DNA from: Pseudomonas sp. BCA17
Lineage (GTDB): Bacteria; Pseudomonadota; Gammaproteobacteria; Pseudomonadales; Pseudomonadaceae
Direction: 5' to 3'
Length of the DNA: 64,000 nt
Assembly: GCF_004519405.1 (NCBI RefSeq)
Contig: NZ_SGWI01000005.1
Coordinates: 409,951 to 473,950 of the forward strand
Each line of letters begins with the position of its first letter. Position 1 is the stretch's first letter. The notes below the pieces were generated by a model. It did not search any database and was not told the DNA's origin. It saw only the letters and a list, made by a program, of their open reading frames with translations. The position numbers and the translations under genes were made by a program. Positions 17,974 to 26,587 of the stretch are shown in pieces.

Positions 17974-19482
17974 ATGTTTGGAATTGGTCATGGTCTGAAT
18001 GTGTTTGTTAATCACGCCGCACCGTTTATAGCCGCGCAAAAGTCGAATACAGATTCTAACCCCGTTCCGCCCGGAACGGAGTACGCCACAGTTCACCAAC
18101 TGGGTGAGCAAATGAACCGGCCTGGAGCATTCACGTCCGTAGACCTGGTCAATTACCTGCAAGCGCGTATCCGCACGTTGGACCCCGCGTTGAATTCGGT
18201 GATTGAGCTGAACCCCAAGGCCCTGGAAGCGGCGCGCGAGCTGGATCGCGAGCGCGCCAGCGGCAAAGTGCGGGGCCCGCTGCATGGCATTCCCATCTTG
18301 GTCAAGGACATCGTGGAAGTCGAAGGTATGCAAACCAGTGCAGGAGCATTGGGCCTTGTCGGGGCTCCCGTCAGCAAGAATGCGCCTGTCATCCAGCGCC
18401 TGATCGACCAGGGGGCGATAGTTCTGGGGACCACCAACTTGACGGAGATGGCTGGTTTTCGGGGCGGTCCCGATGGTTATAGCCGCCGAGGTGGGCAAAC
18501 CCGCAACCCTCATGATCCGAACGCGGATGTCGGTGGTTCCAGCTCCGGCTCGGCTGCGGCGGTTGCGGCAGGGCTGGCGCCTTTGGCAGTCGGTACCGAG
18601 ACCAATGGGTCGATCATCGTGCCGGCGGCGCTCAATGGTGTGGTCGGCCTCAAGCCCAGTGTTGGTTTATTGGATCGCGATGGGATCATTCCCGCCAGCC
18701 GGCGCCAGGACACTCCCGGCCCGATGGCCCGTTCGGTATGGGATGCCGCGCTGATGCTCAACGCCATGGCGGGCAGCCCTACCGGAGCGGAGGCTGTCGA
18801 TTACACCAGACAGCTCGTGCCAGGCGCCTTGGCAGGCAAGCGTATCGGTTATCCCACGACGTTTTCCGATGACGGTGTAACCCTGCCGGTCGTTAACAGC
18901 AAGCAGTTCAACGAGACATTGGAGGTACTGCGCAAACAAGGTGCCATTCTGGTTCCGATCAACATGCGCCTGGCAGATGCTTCACGCTACGACGAACTGC
19001 TGCTCTGCGATGTGAAGCAGGCGCTGAACGGCTATTTGGCCAAGCGTGAGGGATTGCCGGTCAAATCAGTGAAGGAACTGATCACATTCAATGAAGCGCT
19101 TGATGGGACGCAGACCGATCACCAGCCCGTCCTCAAAGAGATCGACGCATCCACCCTCACGCCGGAGCAAAGTCAGGCGCCATGGGATGAGCTTCTGCGG
19201 GATTTTCGCAACACGGTTGACGCCCCTATCAAGGAGCACAATCTGGATGCCATCGTGTCGGATTTCGACAGCAACAGTTACTTTGGCGTTGCAGCCGCCG
19301 GTTACCCAGGGATTACGGTTCCCTCGGGAGCGACCGAGGACGGCCTGCCCGCCAGTGCCTACTTCTTTGGTACTGCTGGCTCCGAAGCTCAACTGCTGGG
19401 CGTGGCGTATGGCTTTGAACAGGGTGCCCAGGCCGCCATCCGGCCGACGCTTTCAACCCCTCATGCACTTGCCAATCCGTAG
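17974..19482 (+). CDS. Amidase-signature family hydrolase
   Basis: 502 residues, with a strong SD (GGAGGTGATTC) directly before the ATG. The amidase triad is intact: Lys111 (PILVKDIVE), the cis-Ser region GGSSSGSAAA (Ser189-191) and the nucleophile Ser213 in GTETNGSIIVPAALNG. The usual GGS is NGS here. The C-terminus has the normal LDAIVSDF ... GYPGITVPSG ... FGTAGSE core. Substrate is not predictable; the closest general group is Asp/Glu-ADT-like and peptide amidases. It follows the catalytic-less paralogue by 114 bases. The N-terminal about 30 residues are weakly hydrophobic, without a clear signal peptide. Confidence 0.88.
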   Translation: MFGIGHGLNVFVNHAAPFIAAQKSNTDSNPVPPGTEYATVHQLGEQMNRPGAFTSVDLVNYLQARIRTLDPALNSVIELNPKALEAARELDRERASGKVRGPLHGIPILVKDIVEVEGMQTSAGALGLVGAPVSKNAPVIQRLIDQGAIVLGTTNLTEMAGFRGGPDGYSRRGGQTRNPHDPNADVGGSSSGSAAAVAAGLAPLAVGTETNGSIIVPAALNGVVGLKPSVGLLDRDGIIPASRRQDTPGPMARSVWDAALMLNAMAGSPTGAEAVDYTRQLVPGALAGKRIGYPTTFSDDGVTLPVVNSKQFNETLEVLRKQGAILVPINMRLADASRYDELLLCDVKQALNGYLAKREGLPVKSVKELITFNEALDGTQTDHQPVLKEIDASTLTPEQSQAPWDELLRDFRNTVDAPIKEHNLDAIVSDFDSNSYFGVAAAGYPGITVPSGATEDGLPASAYFFGTAGSEAQLLGVAYGFEQGAQAAIRPTLSTPHALANP

Positions 19483-19545
19483 CGTTTTACGGGGCCACGG
19501 TGAGCAGGTTGAAAGTGCTCAACTGTCAGGCAGTCCGACTGAATG

Positions 19546-19926
19546 CTAGGCGCCATTCGGTTGAGGGGTTGAGGGGTCAATGGCTGCCGTTGTTGAACCC
19601 ATTAATCGCGAGAGAAGGCGGGGAGTTGCAGGTTCTGAGGGGGTGCAATCGAACCGACGCACACTCATCCCCCAACCCGGCGCAAACCCCGGGAAGAACA
19701 CCAACCCCTCTGCCTCCAGCCGAAACGCCAGTGCCAGGCGGGTGTCGTCAGCCACGTCGCCCTCGCTTTCAAACTGTTGAAGCGCCTGCACCGTCACCCC
19801 TGCCAGGCGGGCCAGTGCTTCCTGGCTCCAGCCCAGCATGGCGCGGGCCTGCACGCTGTGCTTGGCGGTGAATTGGTGCAGGACGATCTGCTGTTCTACG
19901 AAAGAGCTCATTGCCAGAGAGGACAT
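19546..19926 (-). CDS. Small XRE-family transcriptional regulator
   Basis: 126 residues, ATG at 19926 with GGAG 8 bases upstream. A Cro/CI-type helix-turn-helix occupies about residues 25-80 (QARAMLGWSQEALARLAGVTVQALQQFE), followed by a short tail without a recognised domain. An LexA-like palindrome lies in its promoter spacer (separate entry). It may be self-regulating. Its relation to the upstream unknown protein at 20019-20966 is open; both are on the minus strand. Confidence 0.75.
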   Translation of the reverse strand: MSSLAMSSFVEQQIVLHQFTAKHSVQARAMLGWSQEALARLAGVTVQALQQFESEGDVADDTRLALAFRLEAEGLVFFPGFAPGWGMSVRRFDCTPSEPATPRLLSRLMGSTTAAIDPSTPQPNGA

Positions 19927-19961
19927 GGGTTTTCTCCAGGTTCGACGGGGAAGGCAAACTA

Positions 19962-19981
19962 TACTGTGTTTTTGTACAGTT
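19962..19981 (-). promoter_or_regulatory. Palindromic operator in the XRE gene promoter, LexA-box-like
   Basis: The palindrome ACTGT-N8-ACAGT has the CTG-N10-CAG spacing of a LexA box and matches the E. coli 20-base consensus at about 15 positions. On the minus strand it fills exactly the 17-base spacer between a TATAGT -10 and a weak AAAACA -35 for the XRE gene. It could equally be the XRE protein's own operator. Confidence 0.5.
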
Positions 19982-20018
19982 GTTTTGACCGCTCATCAAC
20001 TGGATGCTGGACGACCCA

Positions 20019-20966
20019 TTATTCCACCCCTGGTGCCTCCCGAATGATCAGGTGATCCAGGTTCTCGATATTCGCGCTGAAGACCCCGAACGTCTGTTCG
20101 GGGTTCTTCTTGCTGGGCACCTGTTTCAGCTGCGGCGTCACCCCATAGAAGAAGCAATACAACGCCCGCTCACTGTCCACTGCCGCCTTGATCTGCTCCA
20201 GGAAGGCTGTGCGCTTGCGGTAGTTCTCGATGAGTTTCTTGCTCAGGTAGACGTTCACCGAGTAGGGCTTCTTGTCGAGCCACACTTTCTTTTCGAAATC
20301 GATGCGGAAGCTGCTGGTGTAGTCCTTGATGACCTTGATCTTGCCCCAATAGATCAAGCCCTTGTTGTCTTGCAGGTATTCGATTTTCTTGAAAAACGTC
20401 CAGTAGGTCGCCGTGTGATCGCCGATCTTCAGCGGCATGCGCTTGAGCTTGTCCTTGTCGTCGATATTCGACACATAACATTCCACCGGGTGGGCAAATA
20501 CGCTGGTTTTGTCCGGGGTGGTGTCGCTTGTGCCGGTGGGCGTGCTGGTCCGAGTCGAAGGAGCCTTCGTTGAGTCTTGTAGGACGTTTTCCTGAGTAAC
20601 CACCAGCGGTTTTTTCCGTTCGTACTGACGCGGTGTCAGTACAAATTCCGACGGGAAGTTTTCCTCTCTCTCGTCGTCATTTTCACCTGCCGCCGCCTTG
20701 TGGGTGCTGGCATAGCGGCAGCCATCGATATGCCGGGTACTGGTCTTGTTCTTGAAGTGCGGTGTGCGCAGATAGTTGACGTTTTTTGCGTTGAAGGTAC
20801 TCAGCGCATTCGCCGCGTCGAATGCCCCACGGCATTCATCGTTGGGGCACAGAAAGCTGTCCTTGTCCGAATCGAAGTCGGCGGTTTCGTCGAAGTTCAG
20901 CTCTCGTACATCGTAGATCGACAGTTTGTCATCGAGACTCAGGCTGTAGGCCGTGTCGAATTTCAT
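20019..20966 (-). CDS. Unknown protein with a CoiA-like Cys/His motif
   Basis: 315 residues from the ATG at 20966; a TTG start at 21017 is possible. I do not recognise the family. The N-terminal 90 residues hold a probable zinc site: FLCPNDECRGAF, then HFKNKTS-TRHIDGCRY, giving C-x4-C ... HF-x6-7-H-x3-C. That layout recalls the N-terminal domain of CoiA-like competence proteins. A Ser/Thr/Pro-rich linker (about residues 125-155) leads to a Lys/Tyr-rich C-terminal domain. Base composition is visibly less GC-rich than neighbours, suggesting acquisition. It has no signal peptide or membrane segment. Confidence 0.6.
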   Translation of the reverse strand: MKFDTAYSLSLDDKLSIYDVRELNFDETADFDSDKDSFLCPNDECRGAFDAANALSTFNAKNVNYLRTPHFKNKTSTRHIDGCRYASTHKAAAGENDDEREENFPSEFVLTPRQYERKKPLVVTQENVLQDSTKAPSTRTSTPTGTSDTTPDKTSVFAHPVECYVSNIDDKDKLKRMPLKIGDHTATYWTFFKKIEYLQDNKGLIYWGKIKVIKDYTSSFRIDFEKKVWLDKKPYSVNVYLSKKLIENYRKRTAFLEQIKAAVDSERALYCFFYGVTPQLKQVPSKKNPEQTFGVFSANIENLDHLIIREAPGVE

Positions 20967-21020
20967 GGGGCTCGGGTCCGTGAGATATTTCGCTATTAAT
21001 AGCGGGATCTTGTGCAAATA

Positions 21021-22190
21021 TCAGCAAGAACCTGCAACCCTCCGCCCACTCAAGAAGCACAAGGTTCCCCCGACGGCCGTCAGTGCGCCGAGGGCGTAGA
21101 ACATGCTGGTTGGCGCTGCGTTGATCAGCAAATACCCACAGATTACCGGGCTCATCGCCCCGCCGAACGCTGCCAGGTTTTGCGCGCCGTAGTAACTGCC
21201 GCGCAGCGCATCAGGGGCGATGGTATCGATGAATAGAAATTCCGACGGGTAGATAATCATCTCGCCCAAGGTGAACACGAACATCGCCAGGCACCAGGTA
21301 AACAGGCTGTCTGCCTGGCTGAAACCGACCAGGCCGGCGATGAACAGCAAGGTGCCCAGCAAGATCCAGTAGCGCAGTTGTTCGCGCTTGAGAAAACGGC
21401 CGATCTGGTACTGCATCAGAATCACGGTGACGGCGTTGCAGGCCAGCACCGCAGACAGAATTTTCAGCGCGTCGGCAGGCTTGTAGGCTACCAGCAGGAA
21501 TTGCGACAGATACAACGTATAGCGCCCGTGGACAATGGTGCTCAATAAGCTACCGCTGGTGAACAGGATCAGCGTGCGGTCGCTGCGCAAAGTGCGCAAG
21601 GTCGTCAGAAAACTCAGGGGCCTGTTGCTGTCATCATGCTGGGTCGGCGGGATACCGATCATCAAGAACAGGCTGCCAAACGCAATGGCACTGGCGATCA
21701 GAAAGGGCGCCAATTGCATGTGACCGGCAATCACTACGCCGAGCATGGGGCCAGTGGCGTAGCCCACGTTGGTCAAGGTATAGCGTAGGGAAAATACCTT
21801 GGCACGGTCAGCCACCGGCAGGTTTTCGCTGATGATGGCTTTGGAGCCGATCAGAAACAGCGCCGACGCCGCCTCGGTAATCACCAGGGTCAAGGTCGTG
21901 AGGTAGAGGTTGCTGGCAAAGGTCAGCAACAGAAAACCGATGGAGCTGGACAGCATGGCCAGGATCAGCAGTTTGCGCTTTTCCAGGCGGTCGATGATGT
22001 AGCCGCCATAGAGGCCCAGCAATGTAGCGGTAAACACGGCGACGCCCATCAGCAGGCCGATGTCCTGCTGGTTGAGACCCAGGCGGGTGCTCAACAGTAG
22101 CGCCAGCAACGGGCTGGTCATGGCGCGGCTGACCACGATGGTCACCGAGCAAATCATCAGGCGGCGGATTACCAAAGAGTAGGTGGGCAC
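21021..22190 (-). CDS. MFS transporter
   Basis: 389 residues with twelve predicted membrane helices. The loop 2-3 MFS motif is present in variant form (GLYGGYIIDRLEKRKLL, near residue 60). It starts 101 bases after the amino-acid binding protein gene, separated by a REP hairpin, so it may share the cluster's transcript. Export of a metabolite or peptide is one option, by analogy to YdeE-like carriers; the substrate is unknown. Confidence 0.8.
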   Translation of the reverse strand: MPTYSLVIRRLMICSVTIVVSRAMTSPLLALLLSTRLGLNQQDIGLLMGVAVFTATLLGLYGGYIIDRLEKRKLLILAMLSSSIGFLLLTFASNLYLTTLTLVITEAASALFLIGSKAIISENLPVADRAKVFSLRYTLTNVGYATGPMLGVVIAGHMQLAPFLIASAIAFGSLFLMIGIPPTQHDDSNRPLSFLTTLRTLRSDRTLILFTSGSLLSTIVHGRYTLYLSQFLLVAYKPADALKILSAVLACNAVTVILMQYQIGRFLKREQLRYWILLGTLLFIAGLVGFSQADSLFTWCLAMFVFTLGEMIIYPSEFLFIDTIAPDALRGSYYGAQNLAAFGGAMSPVICGYLLINAAPTSMFYALGALTAVGGTLCFLSGRRVAGSC

Positions 22191-22253
22191 GTGGGGCGAG
22201 CGTCCTTGTTATTGCTTTGAGACAGCACAGGCCGAATGCGAAAGCAGACCAAT

Positions 22254-22279
22254 GTGGGAGCGAGCAGGACCGCTCCCAC
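22254..22279. repeat. REP palindrome (GTGGGAGCG type)
   Basis: GTGGGAGCG (22254-22262) pairs with CGCTCCCAC (22271-22279) over an 8-base loop AGCAGGAC. The same stem recurs at 38176-38201. It sits 13 bases beyond the binding-protein stop and may protect the 3' end of the ABC mRNA. Confidence 0.7.
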
Positions 22280-22291
22280 GCTCAGACCGAC

Positions 22292-23113
22292 TTACTGGCC
22301 GGCATTGATGGTGATTTTCTCGACTGCACCCTGCTCCAGATCCCACTTCTTCAGGATTTTGCCGTATGTCCCATCGTCAATCATGCCCTGCAACGCTTCA
22401 CTGATCGCGCTCACCAGCTCGGTATTGCTCTTCTCGATGCCAAGCCCAGTGAATTGCTTGGAAATCGCCAGCCCCACCGGCTTGTACTTACCTTTATCCA
22501 ATGACATCAGATAAGGAATCGTCTCGCTCCCCTGCATCGCTGCATCCAACCGGTTCTGCTGCAGCTGCGCCCGCGCATCCGCCGAGCCTTCGGTGCCGAT
22601 CACCACGATCGCCGGCTTACCCGCCGCTTCGCAGTTTTGCTTGCTCCACGCGGCAATTTCCGACGGCCAGGTGGTACGGCGGCTGGTGCCGACTTTTTTA
22701 CCGCACAGGTCAGTCAATTCCTTGAGGTCTTCACGCTTGGCCAGGGTGTACAACTGCGGGCCGCTGGTGAAGTAGTCGATGAAGGTCACTGACTTCTGGC
22801 GTTCGGCGGTATCGGTCATGCCTGACAGCACAATGTCCACGCGCTTGGTGGTCAGGCCGCTGAGCATTTGCTCGAAGCCGGTTTCCTGCCATTTGATCTT
22901 CACGCCCAGGCGCTCGGCCAGGGCATTGCCCAGGTCAAAGTCCAGACCGGTGATCTTGTTGGTGGCCGGGTCCTTGAAATCCATCGGCGGATAGTTCGGC
23001 ACGATGGCCGCGCTGATCTCGCCCTTGTCCTTGATTGCCGCCGGCAATGCCGCGAAAACTGCAGTGGAGGCCATCAGGCCCGCGAGCAAGGTGGGGATAA
23101 ACAATTTTTTCAT
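22292..23113 (-). CDS. Polar amino-acid ABC transporter, periplasmic binding protein
   Basis: 273 residues with a signal peptide (MKKLFIPTLLAGLMASTAVFA). SBP family 3 signatures are present: PPMDFKDPATNKITGLDFDLGNALAERLG and the ligand-site LSGMTDTAERQKSVTFIDYF. This is the capture component of the importer whose ATPase and permease precede it. Ligand specificity is not readable; the neighbouring argininosuccinate-lyase-like gene hints at an aspartate-conjugated or arginine-like compound. Confidence 0.88.
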   Translation of the reverse strand: MKKLFIPTLLAGLMASTAVFAALPAAIKDKGEISAAIVPNYPPMDFKDPATNKITGLDFDLGNALAERLGVKIKWQETGFEQMLSGLTTKRVDIVLSGMTDTAERQKSVTFIDYFTSGPQLYTLAKREDLKELTDLCGKKVGTSRRTTWPSEIAAWSKQNCEAAGKPAIVVIGTEGSADARAQLQQNRLDAAMQGSETIPYLMSLDKGKYKPVGLAISKQFTGLGIEKSNTELVSAISEALQGMIDDGTYGKILKKWDLEQGAVEKITINAGQ

Positions 23114-23138
23114 GGGGGCGTTCTCGTTAGTTTTCTAG

Positions 23139-23903
23139 TTAAGTGCGAACGGCAGAAATAAAGCTTTGGGTACGCGGGTTTTGTGGGCTTATTAGAATGT
23201 CTTCGGGGCTGCCGGCTTCCACAATCTGGCCGGCGTCCATAAACACCATGCGGTTGGACACTTCGCGGGCGAAGCCCAACTCATGGGTGACCACGATCAT
23301 GGTCATGCCGGTGGTTGCAAGATCGCGCATCACCGACAGCACTTCGCCTACCAGCTCCGGGTCGAGCGCTGACGTGGGTTCGTCAAACAACATCAGTTTG
23401 GGCCGCATCGCCAGCGCGCGGGCAATGGCCACACGCTGTTGCTGGCCGCCGGACAACTCCACCGGGTAGGCATTACGCTTGTCCGCCAAGCCCACGCGTG
23501 CCAGTAACTCCAACGCGTCTTCGGTCGCTTCCTTGGGCGAGCGCTTGAGTACCTGGCAGGGGCCTTCGATGATGTTCTGCAACACGGTCATATGCGGGAA
23601 CAAATTGAAGCGCTGGAACACCATGCCCGTAGCCAGGCGCTGACGGGCGATCTGCGATTCATTCATCTCGTGAAGCTTGTTGCCGACCACCCGGTAACCC
23701 ACCAGTTCGCCGTCGACCCAAAGGCCGCCCTTGTCGATTTTTTCCAGCTGGTTGACGCAGCGCAGCAGGGTACTTTTACCCGAGCCCGAAGGGCCGATGA
23801 TGCACATGACCTCGCCTTGCTCGACCTCGATATTGATGTCTCGCAGCGCGTGATACTGGTCGTAATACTTGTTCAGGTTGACGGCCTTGACGATGCTTCT
23901 CAT
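23139..23903 (-). CDS. Polar amino-acid ABC transporter, ATP-binding protein
   Basis: 254 residues. Walker A (GPSGSGKSTLLRC), the ABC signature (LSGGQQQRVAIARAL), Walker B (LMLFDEPTSALDPE) and the switch His (VVTHELGFAREV) are all intact. It energises the importer as a cytoplasmic homodimer. It follows the permease by 24 bases and precedes the binding protein by 25, so the three form one operon. Confidence 0.92.
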   Translation of the reverse strand: MRSIVKAVNLNKYYDQYHALRDINIEVEQGEVMCIIGPSGSGKSTLLRCVNQLEKIDKGGLWVDGELVGYRVVGNKLHEMNESQIARQRLATGMVFQRFNLFPHMTVLQNIIEGPCQVLKRSPKEATEDALELLARVGLADKRNAYPVELSGGQQQRVAIARALAMRPKLMLFDEPTSALDPELVGEVLSVMRDLATTGMTMIVVTHELGFAREVSNRMVFMDAGQIVEAGSPEDILISPQNPRTQSFISAVRT

Positions 23904-23927
23904 GGGGCAAATCTCCTCAACCCAGAC

Positions 23928-24806
23928 TTACGAGCGCTTGCCGGCGCCGCGGGCAAAACGACGCTCGAGGCGGCTTTGGCCAAATGAAAGAACAGTCACC
24001 ACCGCCAGGTACCAGATACCGGCAACCATCAGCAGCTCCATGACCCGCGCGTTGGCGTAGTAAATGTTTTGCGCGTTGTGCAGCAGCTCCGAGTACTGGA
24101 TGACGCTGGCCAGGCTGGTCATTTTCACCATGCTGATGAACTCGTTGCCCACAGGCGGAATGATCACTCGCATGGCCTGCGGCAGAATTACCCTACGCAG
24201 CGCTTGCAGGTTCGGCATACCGATGGACTTGGCCGCTTCGTACTGGCCGGTGTCTACCGAGAGCAAACCAGCACGTACCACCTCCGCGGTGTAGGCGCCC
24301 TGGTTGATGCTGAGGCCGAGCAGGGCGGCCACGAACGGCGTCATCAAGTTGACGGTATCGATGCTGAACAGACCGGGAATCGCGATCACCGGGAAGATCA
24401 GCGCCAGGTTGAACCACAACAGCAGTTGCAGAATCAGCGGCGTGCCCCGGAACAGCCAGGTGTAAGTGATGGCCACATACCGCAGGATCGGGTTGGCCGA
24501 CATGCGCATGATCGCCGTGATCACCCCGATCACCACACCCAGCGCCATCGCCAGGACCGACATGACGATGGTGTTCACCAGGCCCCAGAGGATGGCCTCA
24601 GACGTGAGGAACTGTCCGATGTAGGACCATTCGATCTGGCCGTTGGCGAATGCGCGCAACAACGCGGCCAGCACGATCACGATCAACGTGGCAAAAAACA
24701 TCCGCCCGTAATAGCGACGCGGCACGTGTTCGTATTGCGTGATATCGAACTGGTTCTCGGACAACTTGCGCTCGGCTTCCAAGCGCTCTGCCGGGTTTTG
24801 ATTCAT
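23928..24806 (-). CDS. Polar amino-acid ABC transporter, permease
   Basis: 292 residues with an N-terminal cytoplasmic stretch of about 35 and five to six membrane helices. The HisMQ-type features are ILWGLVNTIVMSVLAMALG at the domain start, WLFRGTPLILQLLLWF, and the EAA loop (EAAKSIGMPNLQALRRVILPQAMRV in sequence). A single permease of this length probably homodimerises. It is the first transporter gene after the lyase, 160 bases downstream and separated by a REPIN. Confidence 0.9.
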   Translation of the reverse strand: MNQNPAERLEAERKLSENQFDITQYEHVPRRYYGRMFFATLIVIVLAALLRAFANGQIEWSYIGQFLTSEAILWGLVNTIVMSVLAMALGVVIGVITAIMRMSANPILRYVAITYTWLFRGTPLILQLLLWFNLALIFPVIAIPGLFSIDTVNLMTPFVAALLGLSINQGAYTAEVVRAGLLSVDTGQYEAAKSIGMPNLQALRRVILPQAMRVIIPPVGNEFISMVKMTSLASVIQYSELLHNAQNIYYANARVMELLMVAGIWYLAVVTVLSFGQSRLERRFARGAGKRS

Positions 24807-24850
24807 GGTGCTACTCCAAAACTACTAAAGCTCTAACTGCTGTGCGTACC

Positions 24851-24959
24851 CCCCTGTAGGAGCGAGCTTGCTCGCGAAGAACCTGAGAGCAACGCGGGGT
24901 ATCAGGCTTCCCGCGTCATCGTTCACCGTCTTCGCGAGCACGCTCGCTCCTACAGGGGG
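24851..24959. repeat. REPIN: paired inverted REP elements
   Basis: The arms 24851-24880 (CCCCTGTAGGAGCGAGCTTG then CTCGCGAAGA) and about 24929-24959 are reverse complements with one mismatch, separated by about 49 unique bases. This is the typical doublet of Pseudomonas REP sequences mobilised as pairs. Confidence 0.8.
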
Positions 24960-24966
24960 AAGCCGT

Positions 24967-26394
24967 TCAAATTCTGAAACCGGTGTAGTCGTCGGCCCAT
25001 TTCCGCTGAGCCGCCAACGCCACCTTCAACCGCCCGATCTGCTCTCGCACCCGCTCCGGCGCCGTCCCACCCCAACCACTGCGCGCTGCAATCGCCGCCT
25101 CCAGGGTCAAACAGTCGCGCACCTCCGGCAGCAGCCGCGGATCCACCTCCGCCAACATCGCCGGCGAGGCTTCCCACAACTCAATCTCATGTTTCTCACA
25201 GGCCTGCACCAGGGCGCCGGTAATCTCATGCGCCTCCTTGAACGGCACACCACGGGTCGCCAACCAGTCCGCCACCTCCGTCGCCAGGGTGAAGCCCATC
25301 GGTGCCTGGCGCCGCAGTTCTTCCACCTGCACCTTCATGGTCGCGACCATCCCGGCCATCGCCGGCAGCACCAGCAGCAAGGTATCCACACTGTCCAACA
25401 CGCTGTGCTTGTCTTCGCTCAAATCGCGGTTGTACGACAGGGGCAAGGATTTGAGGGTCGACATCAACCCCGTCAGGTTGCCAATCAGCCGCCCGGCCTT
25501 GCCCCGCGCCAATTCGGCAATGTCCGGGTTCTTTTTCTGCGGCATGATCGAGCTGCCAGTGGCGTAGGCATCATCCAAAACCACCCAGCGGAACTGGCGC
25601 GACGACCACAGGCAAAACTCCTCCGACAGTCGCGAAATGTTCACCCCGAGCATGCCCGCCACAAACAGGAATTCCGCCACATGGTCGCGGCTTGCTACGG
25701 CGTCGATAGAGTTTTCGCACGGCCCGGTGTAGCCCATTTCCTTGGCCGAATGCTCCGGCTGGCGCGCAATCGCCGAACCGGCCATAGCCGCCGCGCCGAG
25801 GGGCGACAACGCCGTACGCGCATCCCAATCCATCAGCCGTTGTACATCGCGCAACATTGACTGGGCGTGGGCCAACAAGTGATGGGCGAACACAATCGGT
25901 TGCGCCTGCTGCAAGTGCGTGAAGCCCGGGCAGATGCTCTCCACATGCTGCTCGGCCTGCTCCACCAGGGCCTGCTGCAAACCCAGTACTTCAGTAGTGA
26001 TGGTGCGTACATGGTCGCGTAGGAAAAGGCGCAGATCATTGGCCGTCTGGTCGTTACGCGAGCGCCCGGCGCGCAGCTTGCCGCCCAGGGCGCCGAGACG
26101 CTCGGTCAGTACGCGTTCGATGAAGGTGTGCACGTCCTCGTCATCCAGGCTCGGATGCAGGTTGCCAGCGGCGAAATCTGCGCCAATACCGTCCAGGGCT
26201 TGCAGCGTGCGCAAGGTTTCCGATTCATCCAGCAAACCGGCGCGCTGCAACTCACGGGCATGTGCACGGGAGCCGGCGAGGTCATAGGGCGTGAGGCGAA
26301 AATAGCGCTCAGGGCAACGCGACAACGCAGCCAGAGCTGCAGACGGGCCGGTCTTGAAACGAGCACCCCAAAGGCGGTCGGTGGGCTGGGACAT
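24967..26394 (-). CDS. Argininosuccinate lyase-family enzyme
   Basis: 475 residues. The fumarase/aspartase-superfamily signature loop GSSIMPQKKNPD is intact (catalytic Ser near residue 290), with SRNDQTANDLRLFLRD near 115 and the TFTHLQ-like motif as GFTHLQQAQPIVF. Classical ArgH splits argininosuccinate to arginine and fumarate. Here the gene is not with arginine-synthesis genes but with an amino-acid importer, an MFS permease and a divergent LysR, so catabolism of an imported N-substituted aspartate (EDDS-lyase-like logic) is plausible. Whether this is the only argH cannot be told from the window. Confidence 0.82.
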   Translation of the reverse strand: MSQPTDRLWGARFKTGPSAALAALSRCPERYFRLTPYDLAGSRAHARELQRAGLLDESETLRTLQALDGIGADFAAGNLHPSLDDEDVHTFIERVLTERLGALGGKLRAGRSRNDQTANDLRLFLRDHVRTITTEVLGLQQALVEQAEQHVESICPGFTHLQQAQPIVFAHHLLAHAQSMLRDVQRLMDWDARTALSPLGAAAMAGSAIARQPEHSAKEMGYTGPCENSIDAVASRDHVAEFLFVAGMLGVNISRLSEEFCLWSSRQFRWVVLDDAYATGSSIMPQKKNPDIAELARGKAGRLIGNLTGLMSTLKSLPLSYNRDLSEDKHSVLDSVDTLLLVLPAMAGMVATMKVQVEELRRQAPMGFTLATEVADWLATRGVPFKEAHEITGALVQACEKHEIELWEASPAMLAEVDPRLLPEVRDCLTLEAAIAARSGWGGTAPERVREQIGRLKVALAAQRKWADDYTGFRI

Positions 26395-26587
26395 GGAGGT
26401 TCCTCACGCTTGTTTTTAGAAGAGTCGGAGGCAGTAAAAATAAAGTTTTAACGGCGTAGAACCGGCGTCTGACGCGCCGTATTCAAGGTTGCCAAGGGCG
26501 GATGTTTATGTTCATTATCGCCGCCTGGCTATATTCAAGGATTGGGTTCAAGCCTGTTGAATATGGCACTTGAGGTCAACGCGTATT

